A stretch of DNA of 64,000 nucleotides from Angustibacter sp049994355 (lineage in GTDB: Bacteria; Actinomycetota; Actinomycetes; Actinomycetales; Angustibacteraceae). Both the position numbers and the translations under genes were made by a program. The notes below the pieces were generated by a model. That model saw only the letters and a list, made by a program, of their open reading frames with translations. It ran no database searches and was not told the origin of the DNA. Positions within the stretch are counted from its first letter, which is position 1. Each line of letters opens with the position of its first letter. The stretch spans positions 2,232,001-2,296,000 of the forward strand of contig NZ_CP188257.1 in NCBI RefSeq assembly GCF_049994355.1, read 5' to 3'. Positions 45,119 through 54,365 of this stretch are shown one piece after another.

Positions 45119-45145
45119 GGCGACACCGAGCAGGTGCGCAACACC

Positions 45146-45174
45146 AGCGTAACGGGCCATCCGTAGACTGTCGT
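45146..45174 (-). promoter_or_regulatory. Promoter candidate for the tRNA gene
   Basis: On the minus strand ACGACA (45174-45169), 17-base spacer, TACGCT (45151-45146), predicting a start about 20 bases before the mature tRNA end. It overlaps the promoter of the divergent response-regulator gene. Confidence 0.45.
45164..45169 (+). promoter_or_regulatory. Start-proximal -10 hexamer, ANTAR response regulator
   Basis: TAGACT seven bases before the ATG at 45177, overlapping the -35 of the divergent tRNA promoter. Confidence 0.45.
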
Positions 45175-45176
45175 GC

Positions 45177-45779
45177 ATGGCCTCAACCCCCCACCCTGCC
45201 GCTGCGAGTGGTCGTCGTGTCGTCGTCGCCGAGGACGAGTCGTTGATCCGTCTCGACCTCGTCGAGATGCTGCGGGAGGAGGGATTCGATGTCGTCGGTG
45301 AGGCAGGTGACGGCGAGAAGGCCGTCGAGCTGGCTCGCGAGCTGCTGCCCGACCTCGTCGTGCTCGACGTCAAGATGCCGGTGATGGATGGGCTCTCGGC
45401 TGCGGAGCAGATCGGCAAAGAGAGGCTCGGAGCGACCGTGATGCTCACCGCGTTCTCGCAGACCGAGCTGGTGGAGCGGGCCAGGGACGCCGGCGCGATG
45501 GCGTACGTGGTCAAGCCGTTCAGCAAGGCCGACCTGCTGCCGGCCATCGAGCTCGCGGTGTCCCGGTACGCTGAGTTGCGGGCCCTCGAGGCCGAGGTGG
45601 CTGACCTTGGGGAGCGGTTCGAGACCCGCAAGCGCACGGACCGCGCCAAGGGCGTCCTGATGAAGAAGCTCGGGCTGAGCGAGCCCGAGGCGTTCCGCTG
45701 GATACAGAAGACGTCGATGGACCGGCGGTTGAGCATGCGCGAGGTCGCCGACGCCGTCGTGTCGGGGATGGCCGACTAG
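45177..45779 (+). CDS. pdtaR: ANTAR-domain response regulator (PdtaR-like)
   Basis: 200 residues. The receiver domain has acidic pair Glu19/Asp20 (VVVAEDES), phospho-acceptor Asp64 (VVLDVKMPVMDG), LTAFS and VVKPFSKADL. The C-terminal ANTAR domain (about 135-195) contains RKRTDRAKGVLMKKLGLSE, FRWIQKTSMDRR and REVADAVV, with the invariant alanine and aromatic residues. ANTAR proteins bind paired hexaloop RNA hairpins and prevent termination. PdtaR is paired with a PdtaS histidine kinase encoded elsewhere. The leaderless-type start is noted separately. Confidence 0.95.
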   Translation: MASTPHPAAASGRRVVVAEDESLIRLDLVEMLREEGFDVVGEAGDGEKAVELARELLPDLVVLDVKMPVMDGLSAAEQIGKERLGATVMLTAFSQTELVERARDAGAMAYVVKPFSKADLLPAIELAVSRYAELRALEAEVADLGERFETRKRTDRAKGVLMKKLGLSEPEAFRWIQKTSMDRRLSMREVADAVVSGMAD

Positions 45780-45883
45780 TCCCGTCGCCGGCGGCGAGCG
45801 GCGCGGCCACTCACCTTCGTGACGGTCGTCAATGCATCACGAGACGGTTACGCGTGGCGTGGAGTGCTGGGTTCTGCTGGATC

Positions 45884-45896
45884 TAGGGTCTAGGGT
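45884..45896 (+). promoter_or_regulatory. Tandem TAGGGT hexamers upstream of livK
   Basis: TAGGGT occurs at 45884-45889 and again at 45891-45896, seven bases apart, about 75-85 bases before the livK GTG. Either could be a -10 box. No good -35 is visible. The remainder of 45780-45968 contains a small CCCC-GTT-GGGG dyad near 45905 and nothing else I can identify. Confidence 0.3.
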
Positions 45897-45968
45897 CGTG
45901 ACACCCCGTTGGGGGAACACCCACTGGCCGGTGCACGCCCGCACCCGCCCCTGGAACAGGAGGACCAC

Positions 45969-47102
45969 GTGCGTTCCATCCTCAAGCTCGGCGTCCCGGT
46001 GGCCGTCGCGGCCCTCGCGCTGACCGCCTGCGGCGGCACGTCCAGTTCGGACAACGCCAGCAGCGCGCCGAAGGAGGTCAAGATCGGCTTCTTCGGTGCT
46101 CTGACCGGTGATGCTGCCAACCTCGGCCAGAACATCAAGAAGGGCGCTCAGCTGGCGATCGACCAGTACAACGCCACGAGCCCGAAGACAAAGATCACCC
46201 TGGTCGACTTCGACTCCCAGGGCGACCCGGCGCAGGCCCCGGCACTGGCCAAGAAGGCAGTCGACGACAAGAGCGTCATCGGCATCGTTGGGCCGGCGTT
46301 CTCGGGCGAGTCCAAGGCTGCGGACCCTCTGTTCAACGAGGCCGGTCTGGTGACCATCTCCGCCTCCGCGACCAACCCCGCACTGTCGACCAACGGCTGG
46401 AAGACCTTCTTCCGCGTGCTGGGCAACGACGCCTCGCAGGGCCCGGCCGCCGCCAAGTACATCCAGAACGTGCTGCAGGCCAAGAAGGTCGTCGTCGTGG
46501 ACGACGCCTCCGAGTACGGCAAGGGCCTGGCCAACATCGTGAAGAGCACCCTCGGTTCGACCGTGGTGGCCACCGACACGATCCAGCAGAAGCAGACGGA
46601 CTTCGGTCCGACCGTGACCAAGATCAAGAGCGCCAACGCTGACGCGGTGTTCTTCGGCGGCTACTACGCCGAGGCCGGCCTGATCAAGAAGCAGATGACG
46701 GACGCCGGCATCACCGCCAAGTTCGTCGTCGGTGACGGTGTCAAGGACGACGGCTACATCACCGCCGCCGGCGCCAAGGCCGCTGAGGGCACGATCATGA
46801 CCTGCCCGTGCCTGCCCCCGGACAAGGCCGGTGGCACGTTCTACACGGACTACAAGAAGGCCTTCAACGCCGACCCCGCCACCTACGGCGCAGAGGCGTA
46901 CGACGCAGCGTCGATCATCATCGCCGCGGTCAAGGCCGGCAAGACCAGCCGTGCGGACGTGGTCGCCTTCACCAAGGCCTACGACCAGCCGGGTGTCACG
47001 AAGCAGCTCAAGTTCGACGACAAGGGCGAGCCGACCAACGTGACGGTCTGGGCCTACAAGGTCGAGGGTGGCAAGATCGTCCCCGACCAGGAAGTCAAGT
47101 AA
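45969..47102 (+). CDS. livK: Branched-chain amino acid ABC transporter substrate-binding lipoprotein
   Basis: 377 residues. GTG at 45969 is set by AGGAGG upstream and by the signal peptide RSILKLGVPVAVAALALTAC, with lipobox cysteine Cys21. Mature protein has the periplasmic-binding fold type I: VKIGFFGALTGDAANLGQN, DFDSQGDPAQAP, GIVGPAFSGESKAADP, FRVLGNDASQGPAAAKYI, VVVDDASEYGKGL and FFGGYYAEAGLIKKQM. LIV proteins bind Leu/Ile/Val but relatives take amides, urea or aromatics. Anchored outside the membrane after Lgt processing. Confidence 0.93.
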   Translation: MRSILKLGVPVAVAALALTACGGTSSSDNASSAPKEVKIGFFGALTGDAANLGQNIKKGAQLAIDQYNATSPKTKITLVDFDSQGDPAQAPALAKKAVDDKSVIGIVGPAFSGESKAADPLFNEAGLVTISASATNPALSTNGWKTFFRVLGNDASQGPAAAKYIQNVLQAKKVVVVDDASEYGKGLANIVKSTLGSTVVATDTIQQKQTDFGPTVTKIKSANADAVFFGGYYAEAGLIKKQMTDAGITAKFVVGDGVKDDGYITAAGAKAAEGTIMTCPCLPPDKAGGTFYTDYKKAFNADPATYGAEAYDAASIIIAAVKAGKTSRADVVAFTKAYDQPGVTKQLKFDDKGEPTNVTVWAYKVEGGKIVPDQEVK

Positions 47103-47134
47103 CACCAGGCCCAACACGCACTGATCTGTGAGGT

Positions 47135-47171
47135 CCACGCGGCCGGGAGCGGTAGGCTCCCGGCCGCGTGG
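47135..47171 (+). terminator. Perfect 16-bp hairpin between livK and livH
   Basis: CCACGCGGCCGGGAGC (47135-47150) and GCTCCCGGCCGCGTGG (47156-47171) are exact complements around the loop GGTAG. It begins 33 bases after livK and ends 25 bases before livH. Probably a partial terminator and mRNA-stabilising element that keeps the binding protein in excess over the membrane subunits. Confidence 0.75.
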
Positions 47172-47195
47172 GGTGTCCAGGCTTCTGGAGGTCGG

Positions 47196-48185
47196 ATGTC
47201 GTACCTGATCCACAACTTCGCCGCGTTGACCGGCACGGGCCTGATCAAGGGCGCGGTGTACGGGCTGGTGGCCCTGGGCTACACGTTGGTCTACGGCGTC
47301 CTGCGCCTGATCAACTTCGCCCACTCCGAGGTGTTCATGTGGGGGAGCTTCGCCGCGGTCTGGGCACTCACCGCGATCGGCGCCGGGCCGAACCCCTCTC
47401 CACTGGAGATTGCGATCCTCCTGCTGGTCGCTCTCATCGCCGCCATGGCGGTGAGCGGGGGGGTGGCCCTGGTCGTCGAGCGGGTCGCCTACCGGCGCCT
47501 GATCCGGCTGAAGGCGCCACCGCTGACGGCCCTGATCAGCGCCATCGGCATGTCGTTCGTGCTGGGCGAGATCATGGGCCTACGCGACAAGATCACGGGC
47601 TGGATCGGCCTGGACGGCACGCTGCATCTCTACGTGAACGGCGCCCGGGACAACACCCGGTTCGCCAACCCGCTCGAGTCCAGGATCCTGTTCAACATCG
47701 GCAACTACGGGGTCAGCAACATCGACCTCCTGGTGCTCGGCAGCGCGCTCGTGATGATGATCGCGCTCGACCAGTTCATCCGGCGAGCGCGACTGGGTCG
47801 CGGTATCCGCGCCGTGGCGCAGGACTCCGACGCCGCTGCACTGATGGGGGTCAACAAGCAGCAGGTCATCCGGGTGACGTTCCTGATCGGCGGCCTGATG
47901 GCTGGTTCCGCCGCGCTGCTCTACCTGATGAAGTTCGGCGTGACCCGCTGGAACGCGGGCTTCCTGCTCGGCGTCAAGGCGTTCACGGCCGCCGTCCTCG
48001 GTGGGATCGGTAACGTCCGCGGTGCGCTGCTCGGCGGTTTCGTCCTCGGGCTGGCCGAGAACTACGGCTCGGCGATCGTCGGCTCCCAGTGGCAGGACGT
48101 CGTCGCGTTCGTGCTCCTGATCGTCATCCTGCTGTTCCGACCTACCGGCCTGCTCGGTGAGTCCCTGGGGAGGGCACGCGCATGA
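47196..48185 (+). CDS. livH: Branched-chain amino acid ABC transporter permease LivH
   Basis: 329 residues with about eight helices. LIKGAVYGLVALGYTLVYGVLRLINFAHSE at the N-terminus and GIRAVAQDSDAAALMGVN, the EAA-like loop that contacts the ATPases, are LivH signatures. ATG at 47196 has TGGAGGTCGG just upstream. Overlaps livM by four bases. Confidence 0.95.
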   Translation: MSYLIHNFAALTGTGLIKGAVYGLVALGYTLVYGVLRLINFAHSEVFMWGSFAAVWALTAIGAGPNPSPLEIAILLLVALIAAMAVSGGVALVVERVAYRRLIRLKAPPLTALISAIGMSFVLGEIMGLRDKITGWIGLDGTLHLYVNGARDNTRFANPLESRILFNIGNYGVSNIDLLVLGSALVMMIALDQFIRRARLGRGIRAVAQDSDAAALMGVNKQQVIRVTFLIGGLMAGSAALLYLMKFGVTRWNAGFLLGVKAFTAAVLGGIGNVRGALLGGFVLGLAENYGSAIVGSQWQDVVAFVLLIVILLFRPTGLLGESLGRARA

Positions 48186-49336
48186 GTACCACCACGGCCG
48201 CCCGCGGCCGCCCGCGGCAGCGCAACCCTCTGGTCACGGTGGCCGACGTGATCCGTCGCCAACCCAAGCCGGTACGCGTGCTGCTGGGTGCGCTGGGCAT
48301 CCTCCTGCTGTACTTGCTGCCACTGATCAACCCGCCGCTGATCTCACCGAGCCAGAGCGACTTCGGCGCCGTGCTGTTCAACGTCTCGACCTACGTCCTG
48401 GTGGCGTTGGGCCTGAACATCGTCCTCGGTTACGCCGGCCTGCTCGACCTCGGCTACGTCGGCTTCTACGCGATCGGTGCGTACACGGTCGGTGTGCTCG
48501 GTTCGCTGCACGCGCACGTGCCGCTGCTGCTGCTTCTGCCGCTGGGTGCTCTGGTCGCCACGGTGTCCGGCATCCTGCTCGGCGCGCCGACGCTGCGGGT
48601 CCGCGGTGACTACCTGGCGATCGTGACGCTGGGCTTCGGCGAGATCATCCGGCTGACGGCCGTCAACCTGCAGTGGGTCGGCGCAGCCGCGGGCATCAGC
48701 AACATCCCACGCCCGCCGAGCATCGTGATCTTCAAGCTGCCGCACGTGAGCTGGAGCGGCTTCGTCGCCACGATCGACCTGGAGAACACGACCTCGTTCA
48801 TCAAGTTCGGGGTGCTCGACCAGATCCCGTACTACTGGCTCGCGCTGACGGTCATCTTCATCATCCTGGCCGGTGAGAAGCGGCTCGTGCAGAGCCGGGT
48901 CGGCCGAGCCTGGGAGGCCACCCGCGAGGACGAGGACGCCGCCGAGCTGATGGGCGTGCCGACGTTCAAGTTCAAGCTGCTCGCGTTCTCCTGCGGCGCC
49001 TTCATCGGCGGTCTCTCCGGTGGGCTGTTCGCCACCCGGCAGGCGTTCATCAACCCCGAGTCCTTCCCGCTGCTGCTGTCCATCCTCTTCCTGGCCGCGG
49101 TCGTGGTCGGCGGCGCGGGCAACCGCTGGGGCGTGATCGTGGGCGCGATCATCGTGTCCTACCTGCCGGAGATCTTCCGGCCGTTCGCCGAGTACCGCGT
49201 TCTGGTCTTCGGGATCCTGCTGATCGTGCTGGCCAACTTCCGCCCACAGGGACTCCTGCCACCGAAGCGAACAGTTCGAGCCAGGCAGGCCGACGAGGAG
49301 CTAGAGGAGCTCGAGGAGGGGGCGGCACATGTCTGA
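48182..49336 (+). CDS. livM: Branched-chain amino acid ABC transporter permease LivM
   Basis: 384 residues. LGLNIVLGYAGLLDLGYVGFYAIGAYT and RVGRAWEATREDEDAAELMGV (the coupling loop) identify LivM. About nine helices, with a long acidic C-terminal tail (DEELEELEEGAAHV) after the last one. ATGA overlap with livH, and livG begins eight bases before its end. Confidence 0.95.
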   Translation: MSTTTAARGRPRQRNPLVTVADVIRRQPKPVRVLLGALGILLLYLLPLINPPLISPSQSDFGAVLFNVSTYVLVALGLNIVLGYAGLLDLGYVGFYAIGAYTVGVLGSLHAHVPLLLLLPLGALVATVSGILLGAPTLRVRGDYLAIVTLGFGEIIRLTAVNLQWVGAAAGISNIPRPPSIVIFKLPHVSWSGFVATIDLENTTSFIKFGVLDQIPYYWLALTVIFIILAGEKRLVQSRVGRAWEATREDEDAAELMGVPTFKFKLLAFSCGAFIGGLSGGLFATRQAFINPESFPLLLSILFLAAVVVGGAGNRWGVIVGAIIVSYLPEIFRPFAEYRVLVFGILLIVLANFRPQGLLPPKRTVRARQADEELEELEEGAAHV

Positions 49337-50153
49337 CACCCAGACGAGCGGTACCGCGGCCGCGCCGTCCTCGACCGGGGACGTGCTGCTCTCCCTCGAG
49401 GACGTCACGCTGCGGTTCGGCGGTGTGGTCGCGCTGGACGGCGTGTCCTTCGACATCCGCCGTGGCGAGATCCTCGGCCTGATCGGGCCGAACGGCGCCG
49501 GCAAGACGACCTGCTTCAACGCCATGACCGGTGTTTACCAGGTCACGTCCGGCCAGGTGCGCTTCAACGGCGACTCTCTCGCCGGTCTGCACAAGTTCGC
49601 GATCACCAAGCTCGGCATCGCCCGGACGTTCCAGAACATCCGGCTGTTCGGCAACATGACGGCCCTGGAGAACATCCTGGTTGGCGCTGACGCCCAGCAC
49701 AGCACCGGGCTGTTCACCTCGTTGCTCAAGCTGCCCAAGCACCGCCGCGAAGAGGACCAGGGTCACGAGAAGGCGCGCGAGCTGCTCAAGTTCATGGGCT
49801 TGAGCAAGCGTGCGGACGAGCTGGCCCGCAACCTCCCGTACGGCGACCAGCGTCGGTTGGAGATCGCCCGCGCGCTGGCGACGAACCCGCAGCTGCTGTG
49901 TCTGGACGAGCCGGCGGCCGGCTTCAACCCGGCAGAGAAGCGCGACCTGATGGACCTGATCCGGCGCATCCGGGACCAGGGGTACACAGTCCTGCTGATC
50001 GAGCACGACATGCGCCTGGTCATGGGTGTCACGGACCGCATCGTGGTCCTGGAGTTCGGTCGCAAGATCGCTGAGGGGCTCCCGGCTGACATCCGTGACA
50101 ACCCCGCTGTCATCGCCGCCTACCTGGGAGTTGACGAAGAAGATGCTTCTTGA
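49329..50153 (+). CDS. livG: Branched-chain amino acid ABC transporter ATPase LivG
   Basis: 274 residues. Walker A GPNGAGKTT, Q-loop region RTFQNIRLFGNMTALENILVG, signature replaced by LPYGDQRRLEIARAL (normal for LivG), Walker B LLCLDEPAAGFNP and switch His in LIEHDMRLVMGV. The C-terminal DIRDNPAVIAAYLG helix is typical. Overlaps livF by eleven bases. Confidence 0.95.
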   Translation: MSDTQTSGTAAAPSSTGDVLLSLEDVTLRFGGVVALDGVSFDIRRGEILGLIGPNGAGKTTCFNAMTGVYQVTSGQVRFNGDSLAGLHKFAITKLGIARTFQNIRLFGNMTALENILVGADAQHSTGLFTSLLKLPKHRREEDQGHEKARELLKFMGLSKRADELARNLPYGDQRRLEIARALATNPQLLCLDEPAAGFNPAEKRDLMDLIRRIRDQGYTVLLIEHDMRLVMGVTDRIVVLEFGRKIAEGLPADIRDNPAVIAAYLGVDEEDAS

Positions 50154-50859
50154 GGTCGAGGGCCTGTGCGTCAACTACGGACGCATCGAGGCCATCCGCG
50201 ACATCTCCTTCGGCGTACCCGAGAACAGCGTCGTCACCCTGATCGGGGCGAACGGCGCCGGCAAGACGACGACGATGAAGACGGTGTCCGGCCTGCACCC
50301 GGCGCGGGCCGGCAAGATCACGTTCGACGGCCAGGACATCACCACGCTGCCAGCACACCGGCGGGTCGAGCTCGGTATCGGGCAGTCGCCCGAGGGTCGA
50401 GGCGTGTTCCCGGGGATGTCCGTGATGGAGAACCTCGAGATGGGCGCCTACTTCCGCAAGGACCGCAAGGTGACGGTCCCGAAGGACCTCGAGCGGGTGT
50501 ACGAACTGTTCCCGCGGTTGAAGGAACGGGCGACCCAGGCAGCAGGAACCATGTCCGGCGGCGAGCAGCAGATGCTGGCCATCGGTCGAGCCCTGATGGG
50601 CCGACCGAAGCTTCTGCTTCTGGACGAGCCTTCGATGGGTCTCGCGCCCAAGCTCATCGCTCAGATCTTCGCGATCATCCGGGAGATCCACGGCCAGGGC
50701 GTCACGATCCTGCTGGTCGAGCAGAACGCGGCGCAGGCGCTGAAGACCGCCGACCACGCCTACATCCTGGAGACCGGCGAGATCGTCCGGGACGGGTCGG
50801 GCAGCGAGCTGGCTGCCGATGACAGCATCCGTGCCGCCTACCTGGGCGGCGACGTCTAG
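50143..50859 (+). CDS. livF: Branched-chain amino acid ABC transporter ATPase LivF
   Basis: 238 residues from ATG at 50143, inside the end of livG. Earlier in-frame starts would read through livG and carry no family similarity. Walker A GANGAGKTTTMKTV, VMENLEMGAYFR, signature MSGGEQQMLAIGRALM, Walker B LLLLDEPSMGLAP and VEQNAAQAL. Pairs with LivG under LivH/LivM. No strong terminator follows: 50860-51010 has only a weak CACACC/GGTGTC dyad. Confidence 0.95.
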   Translation: MLLEVEGLCVNYGRIEAIRDISFGVPENSVVTLIGANGAGKTTTMKTVSGLHPARAGKITFDGQDITTLPAHRRVELGIGQSPEGRGVFPGMSVMENLEMGAYFRKDRKVTVPKDLERVYELFPRLKERATQAAGTMSGGEQQMLAIGRALMGRPKLLLLDEPSMGLAPKLIAQIFAIIREIHGQGVTILLVEQNAAQALKTADHAYILETGEIVRDGSGSELAADDSIRAAYLGGDV

Positions 50860-51010
50860 GTACTGAAAGCGCAGCACACCCCCCGCCGGTGGTGTCGAGA
50901 TCGACAGACACTACCGTCAGGGGGTGCAGAGGTCGTATGGTCTGCAACGGAATCAGTCGCCGTGCAGGCAGCCGGGTGGGGGCCCCGCCAAGAAGTCGTC
51001 AGGAGGACTT

Positions 51011-51604
51011 GTGGCCCCGTGTCAGGTCAGCGTTCGGGTGATTGACGCCGAGGAGTCAGTGGACATCGAGTCGCTGGCCGAGTTGTGGGTCGAATCCCGC
51101 CCGGTCGGGCGGGTGTCAGCGGTCGGTCGGGTTGAACGCAGCGGCTTGGCCCAGTCCCTCGGACGCGCCATCGCACGCGACGGCGTCAAGGCCTTCCTTG
51201 CGGCCCTGGACGGTCAGGACGTCGGTTTCGTGGTGCTCTCCCGCGGGCCCCTGCTGCCGTTGCTGGATGAGCCGAGCGTGGCCATCGAGCACCTGTTCGT
51301 GCACGAGGAAGCCCGCCGTCAGGGTGTGGGACGCGCACTGATCGCCCGCGCCACCACCTTCGCCGAGCAGGGTGGCGCGAGCCAGATCTCGACCAGCGTC
51401 CCGGCGGCCGGGCGTGACGGCCAGCGCTTCTTCGCCCGGCTCGGCTTCACGCCGTTCGTGGTGCGTCGGGTGGCGTCGGTGGCGGCCGTGCGTCGCCGGC
51501 TCGTGCCCGAGCCGTGCCTGGCCCGAGACGCGACGGTGCTGCGCCGCCGCTCCTTGCGGGCTCGGAGCATGGCCGGCGCGTTGCGCGCGCGCAGCAGCGC
51601 CTGA
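51011..51604 (+). CDS. GNAT-family acetyltransferase
   Basis: 197 residues. GTG at 51011 is supported by AGGAGG at 51001-51006. The acetyl-CoA loop ARRQGVGRALI is at about 101-111, preceded by the beta-4 strand VAIEHLFVHEE and followed by FFARLGFTPF, the motif B region. The basic C-terminal 40 residues (many Arg) are outside the GNAT fold and could bind nucleic acid or membrane. Substrate unknown. Ends 43 bases before polA. Confidence 0.85.
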   Translation: MAPCQVSVRVIDAEESVDIESLAELWVESRPVGRVSAVGRVERSGLAQSLGRAIARDGVKAFLAALDGQDVGFVVLSRGPLLPLLDEPSVAIEHLFVHEEARRQGVGRALIARATTFAEQGGASQISTSVPAAGRDGQRFFARLGFTPFVVRRVASVAAVRRRLVPEPCLARDATVLRRRSLRARSMAGALRARSSA

Positions 51605-51635
51605 CGCCGGGGACGGAGCTGTCGGCGGGCGGCCC

Positions 51636-51641
51636 TAGGGT
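51636..51641 (+). promoter_or_regulatory. Start-proximal -10 hexamer, polA
   Basis: TAGGGT six bases before the polA GTG, with no Shine-Dalgarno sequence: a leaderless start for an essential gene. Confidence 0.5.
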
Positions 51642-51647
51642 GATCCC

Positions 51648-54365
51648 GTGAGCTCAGCCAACACCGCCGTCGACCGTCCTCGCCTGTTGCTGCTCGACGG
51701 GCACTCGCTGGCCTACCGCGCCTTCTTCGCCCTCCCGCCGGAGAACTTCTCCACCTCGACGGGCCAGACGACGAACGCCGTGTACGGCTTCACGTCGATG
51801 CTGATCAACCTGCTGCGAGACGAGCTCCCGACCCACATCGCCGTCGCGTTCGACGTGTCGCGACAGACCTTCCGCAGCGAGCAGTACGCCGAGTACAAGG
51901 CCGGGCGCGCCAAGACGCCGGACGAGTTCCGCGGTCAGATCTCCTTGCTGCACGAGGTTCTCGCCGCTCTGCGCATCCCGGTGATCGAGAAGGAGGGTTA
52001 CGAGGCGGACGACGTCATCGCCACGCTCACCACGCAGGCCGCCGAGGCCGGCATCGAGGTCCTGATCTGCTCCGGCGACCGCGACAACTTCCAGCTCGTC
52101 TCCGACTCCACCACCGTGCTCTACCCGGTTCGGGGTGTCTCCGAGCTGTGGCGGATGAACCCGCAGGCGGTTCTCGACAAGTACGGCGTCCCACCCGAGC
52201 TCTACCCGGACCTGGCCGCGCTGGTGGGGGAGACAAGCGACAACCTGCCGGGGGTGCCGGGCGTCGGTCCGAAGACGGCAGCCAAGTGGATCACGACCTA
52301 CGGTGACCTGCACGGCGTCGTGGCCAACGTCGACCAGATCAAGGGCAAGGCCGGCGAGAGCCTGCGCGAGCACTTGGACGGCGTGCTCCGCAACCGCAGG
52401 CTCAACGCGCTCGTCCGTGACCTCGAGCTGCCGCTCGGTCCGGCCGACCTCGCGCGCCGGCAGTGGGATCGCGACGAGGTCCACCAGGTTTTCGACGGGC
52501 TGGAGTTCAGGGTTCTTCGCGAGCGGTTGTTCGACTCGGTGGACGCACCGGAGCCCGAGGCGGAGTCCGGCTTCGACCTGGCCACCTCGCGATTGGGCTC
52601 GACCGACGTCGCGGCCTGGCTCACCGAGCACGCCGGGCCGGGGGTGCGCACTGGGGTGCACGTGGCCGGCAGCTGGGCCCGGGGCACCGGTGACGCCTGG
52701 GGGATCGCGGTCGCGGCGGCCGACGAGTCCGCCGGCTACGTCGACCTCACCGAGCTCGGCGAAGCCGGGCTGGCCGCCGTCGCCGACTGGCTGGCCGACT
52801 CGGCCCGCCCGAAGGCGCTGCACGACGCGAAGGGTCCAGCTCACGCGCTTCGTGAGCGGGGAATGCCGTTGCGGGGGGTGGTCAGCGACACGGCCCTGGC
52901 CGCCTACCTGGTGCGTCCGGACCAGCGCTCCTACGACCTGGCCGACCTCGTGCTGCGCCATCTGGGCCGCGAGTTGCGCCTGGAGGCGGAGGACGCGAGC
53001 GGGCAGCTGACGCTGGACACCGGTGACGGTCCCGGGGACGACGAGACCGCGATGGTGCGGGCCCGCGCGGTGCTCGACCTGGCCGATGCGCTGGACGCCG
53101 AGCTGCAGGCCCGGGGCGGGGCTGAGCTGCTGCGTGACGTCGAGCTCCCGCTCGTGTGGGTGCTGTCCGACATGGAGCGCCGCGGCATCGGCGTCGACGA
53201 CGACCAGCTCGCCGATCTCGAGGCCGGCTTCGCGGGTGAGGTCAAGCGGGCCGCGGACGAGGCGTTCGCCGCGCTGCCCCAGCATCCGGACGGCTCGGCA
53301 CGCACGCTGAACCTCGGATCGCCCAAGCAGCTGCAGGCCGTGCTGTTCGACGAGCTCGGCATGCCGAAGACCAAGCGCACCAAGACGGGCTACACCACCG
53401 ACGCCGAGGCGCTCACGGATCTGTTCGTGAAGAGTCCGCACCCGTTCCTCGAAGCGTTGCTGCGCCACCGCGACGTCTCGCGGCTGCGGCAGACGGTCGA
53501 GGGGCTGCGAAAGACGGTCTCGGACGACGGCCGGATCCATACGACGTACAACCAGACCATCGCCGCGACCGGGCGGCTCAGCTCGACGGACCCCAACCTG
53601 CAGAACATCCCGATCCGCACCGACGAGGGACGGCGGATCCGTGAGGCCTTCGTGGTCGGGGCGGGGTTCGAGACGTTGTTGACGGCGGACTACAGCCAGA
53701 TCGAGATGCGCATCATGGCCCACCTGTCCGGCGATGCCGGCCTGATCGAGGCGTTCAACACCGGCGAGGACCTGCACCGCTACGTGGGGGCGCGGGTGTT
53801 CGGGGTGGAGCCGGTCGACGTCACGCCGGCGATGCGTAGCAAGGTCAAGGCGATGAGCTACGGGCTCGCCTACGGGCTGTCGGCCTTCGGGCTCAGCCGC
53901 CAGCTGCGGATCGAGGTGGACGAGGCCCGTGGGTTGATGGATGAGTACTTCGAACGCTTCGGTGGCGTCCGGGTGTACCTCGACTCGGTCGTCGACGAGG
54001 CCCGTCGAAGTGGCTACACCCAGACCATGCTCGGCCGTCGCCGGTACCTGCCCGACCTGACCAGTGACAACCGTCAGCGCCGTGAGGCCGCCGAGCGAAT
54101 GGCGCTCAACGCGCCCATCCAGGGTTCGGCGGCCGACATCATCAAGGTGGCCATGCTGCGCGTCGCAGCGGCACTGGAGGAGCACGGCCTGCGCTCGCAG
54201 ATGCTGCTCCAGGTGCACGACGAGCTGATCTTCGACGTCGCGCCGGGGGAGCAGGACGCGCTCGAGCAGCTGGTGCGCGAGGCAATGGGGCATGCCGTCG
54301 AGCTGTCGGTACCGCTTGACGTGTCGGTGGGGGTGGGCGCCTCGTGGGAGGCCGCCGGTCACTGA
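51648..54365 (+). CDS. polA: DNA polymerase I
   Basis: 905 residues from GTG at 51648. The 5'-3' exonuclease domain (1 to about 290) has LLLLDGHSLAYRAFFA, EGYEADDVIATL and GDRDNFQLV. In the middle domain the acidic residues of the proofreading site are not found where expected (VHVAGSW in place of a D-x-E strand, KGPAHAL in place of K-Y-D), so 3'-5' exonuclease is probably inactive, as in other actinobacteria. The polymerase domain has DYSQIEMRIMAHLSGD, RRRYLPDLTSDNRQRREAAER and LLQVHDELIFDV. Used in repair and Okazaki fragment processing. Confidence 0.97.
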   Translation: MSSANTAVDRPRLLLLDGHSLAYRAFFALPPENFSTSTGQTTNAVYGFTSMLINLLRDELPTHIAVAFDVSRQTFRSEQYAEYKAGRAKTPDEFRGQISLLHEVLAALRIPVIEKEGYEADDVIATLTTQAAEAGIEVLICSGDRDNFQLVSDSTTVLYPVRGVSELWRMNPQAVLDKYGVPPELYPDLAALVGETSDNLPGVPGVGPKTAAKWITTYGDLHGVVANVDQIKGKAGESLREHLDGVLRNRRLNALVRDLELPLGPADLARRQWDRDEVHQVFDGLEFRVLRERLFDSVDAPEPEAESGFDLATSRLGSTDVAAWLTEHAGPGVRTGVHVAGSWARGTGDAWGIAVAAADESAGYVDLTELGEAGLAAVADWLADSARPKALHDAKGPAHALRERGMPLRGVVSDTALAAYLVRPDQRSYDLADLVLRHLGRELRLEAEDASGQLTLDTGDGPGDDETAMVRARAVLDLADALDAELQARGGAELLRDVELPLVWVLSDMERRGIGVDDDQLADLEAGFAGEVKRAADEAFAALPQHPDGSARTLNLGSPKQLQAVLFDELGMPKTKRTKTGYTTDAEALTDLFVKSPHPFLEALLRHRDVSRLRQTVEGLRKTVSDDGRIHTTYNQTIAATGRLSSTDPNLQNIPIRTDEGRRIREAFVVGAGFETLLTADYSQIEMRIMAHLSGDAGLIEAFNTGEDLHRYVGARVFGVEPVDVTPAMRSKVKAMSYGLAYGLSAFGLSRQLRIEVDEARGLMDEYFERFGGVRVYLDSVVDEARRSGYTQTMLGRRRYLPDLTSDNRQRREAAERMALNAPIQGSAADIIKVAMLRVAAALEEHGLRSQMLLQVHDELIFDVAPGEQDALEQLVREAMGHAVELSVPLDVSVGVGASWEAAGH

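Noticed and set aside
50026..50142. Upstream in-frame extension of livF
   Set aside because: It would lie inside livG in another frame. The ABC domain begins exactly at the ATG at 50143.
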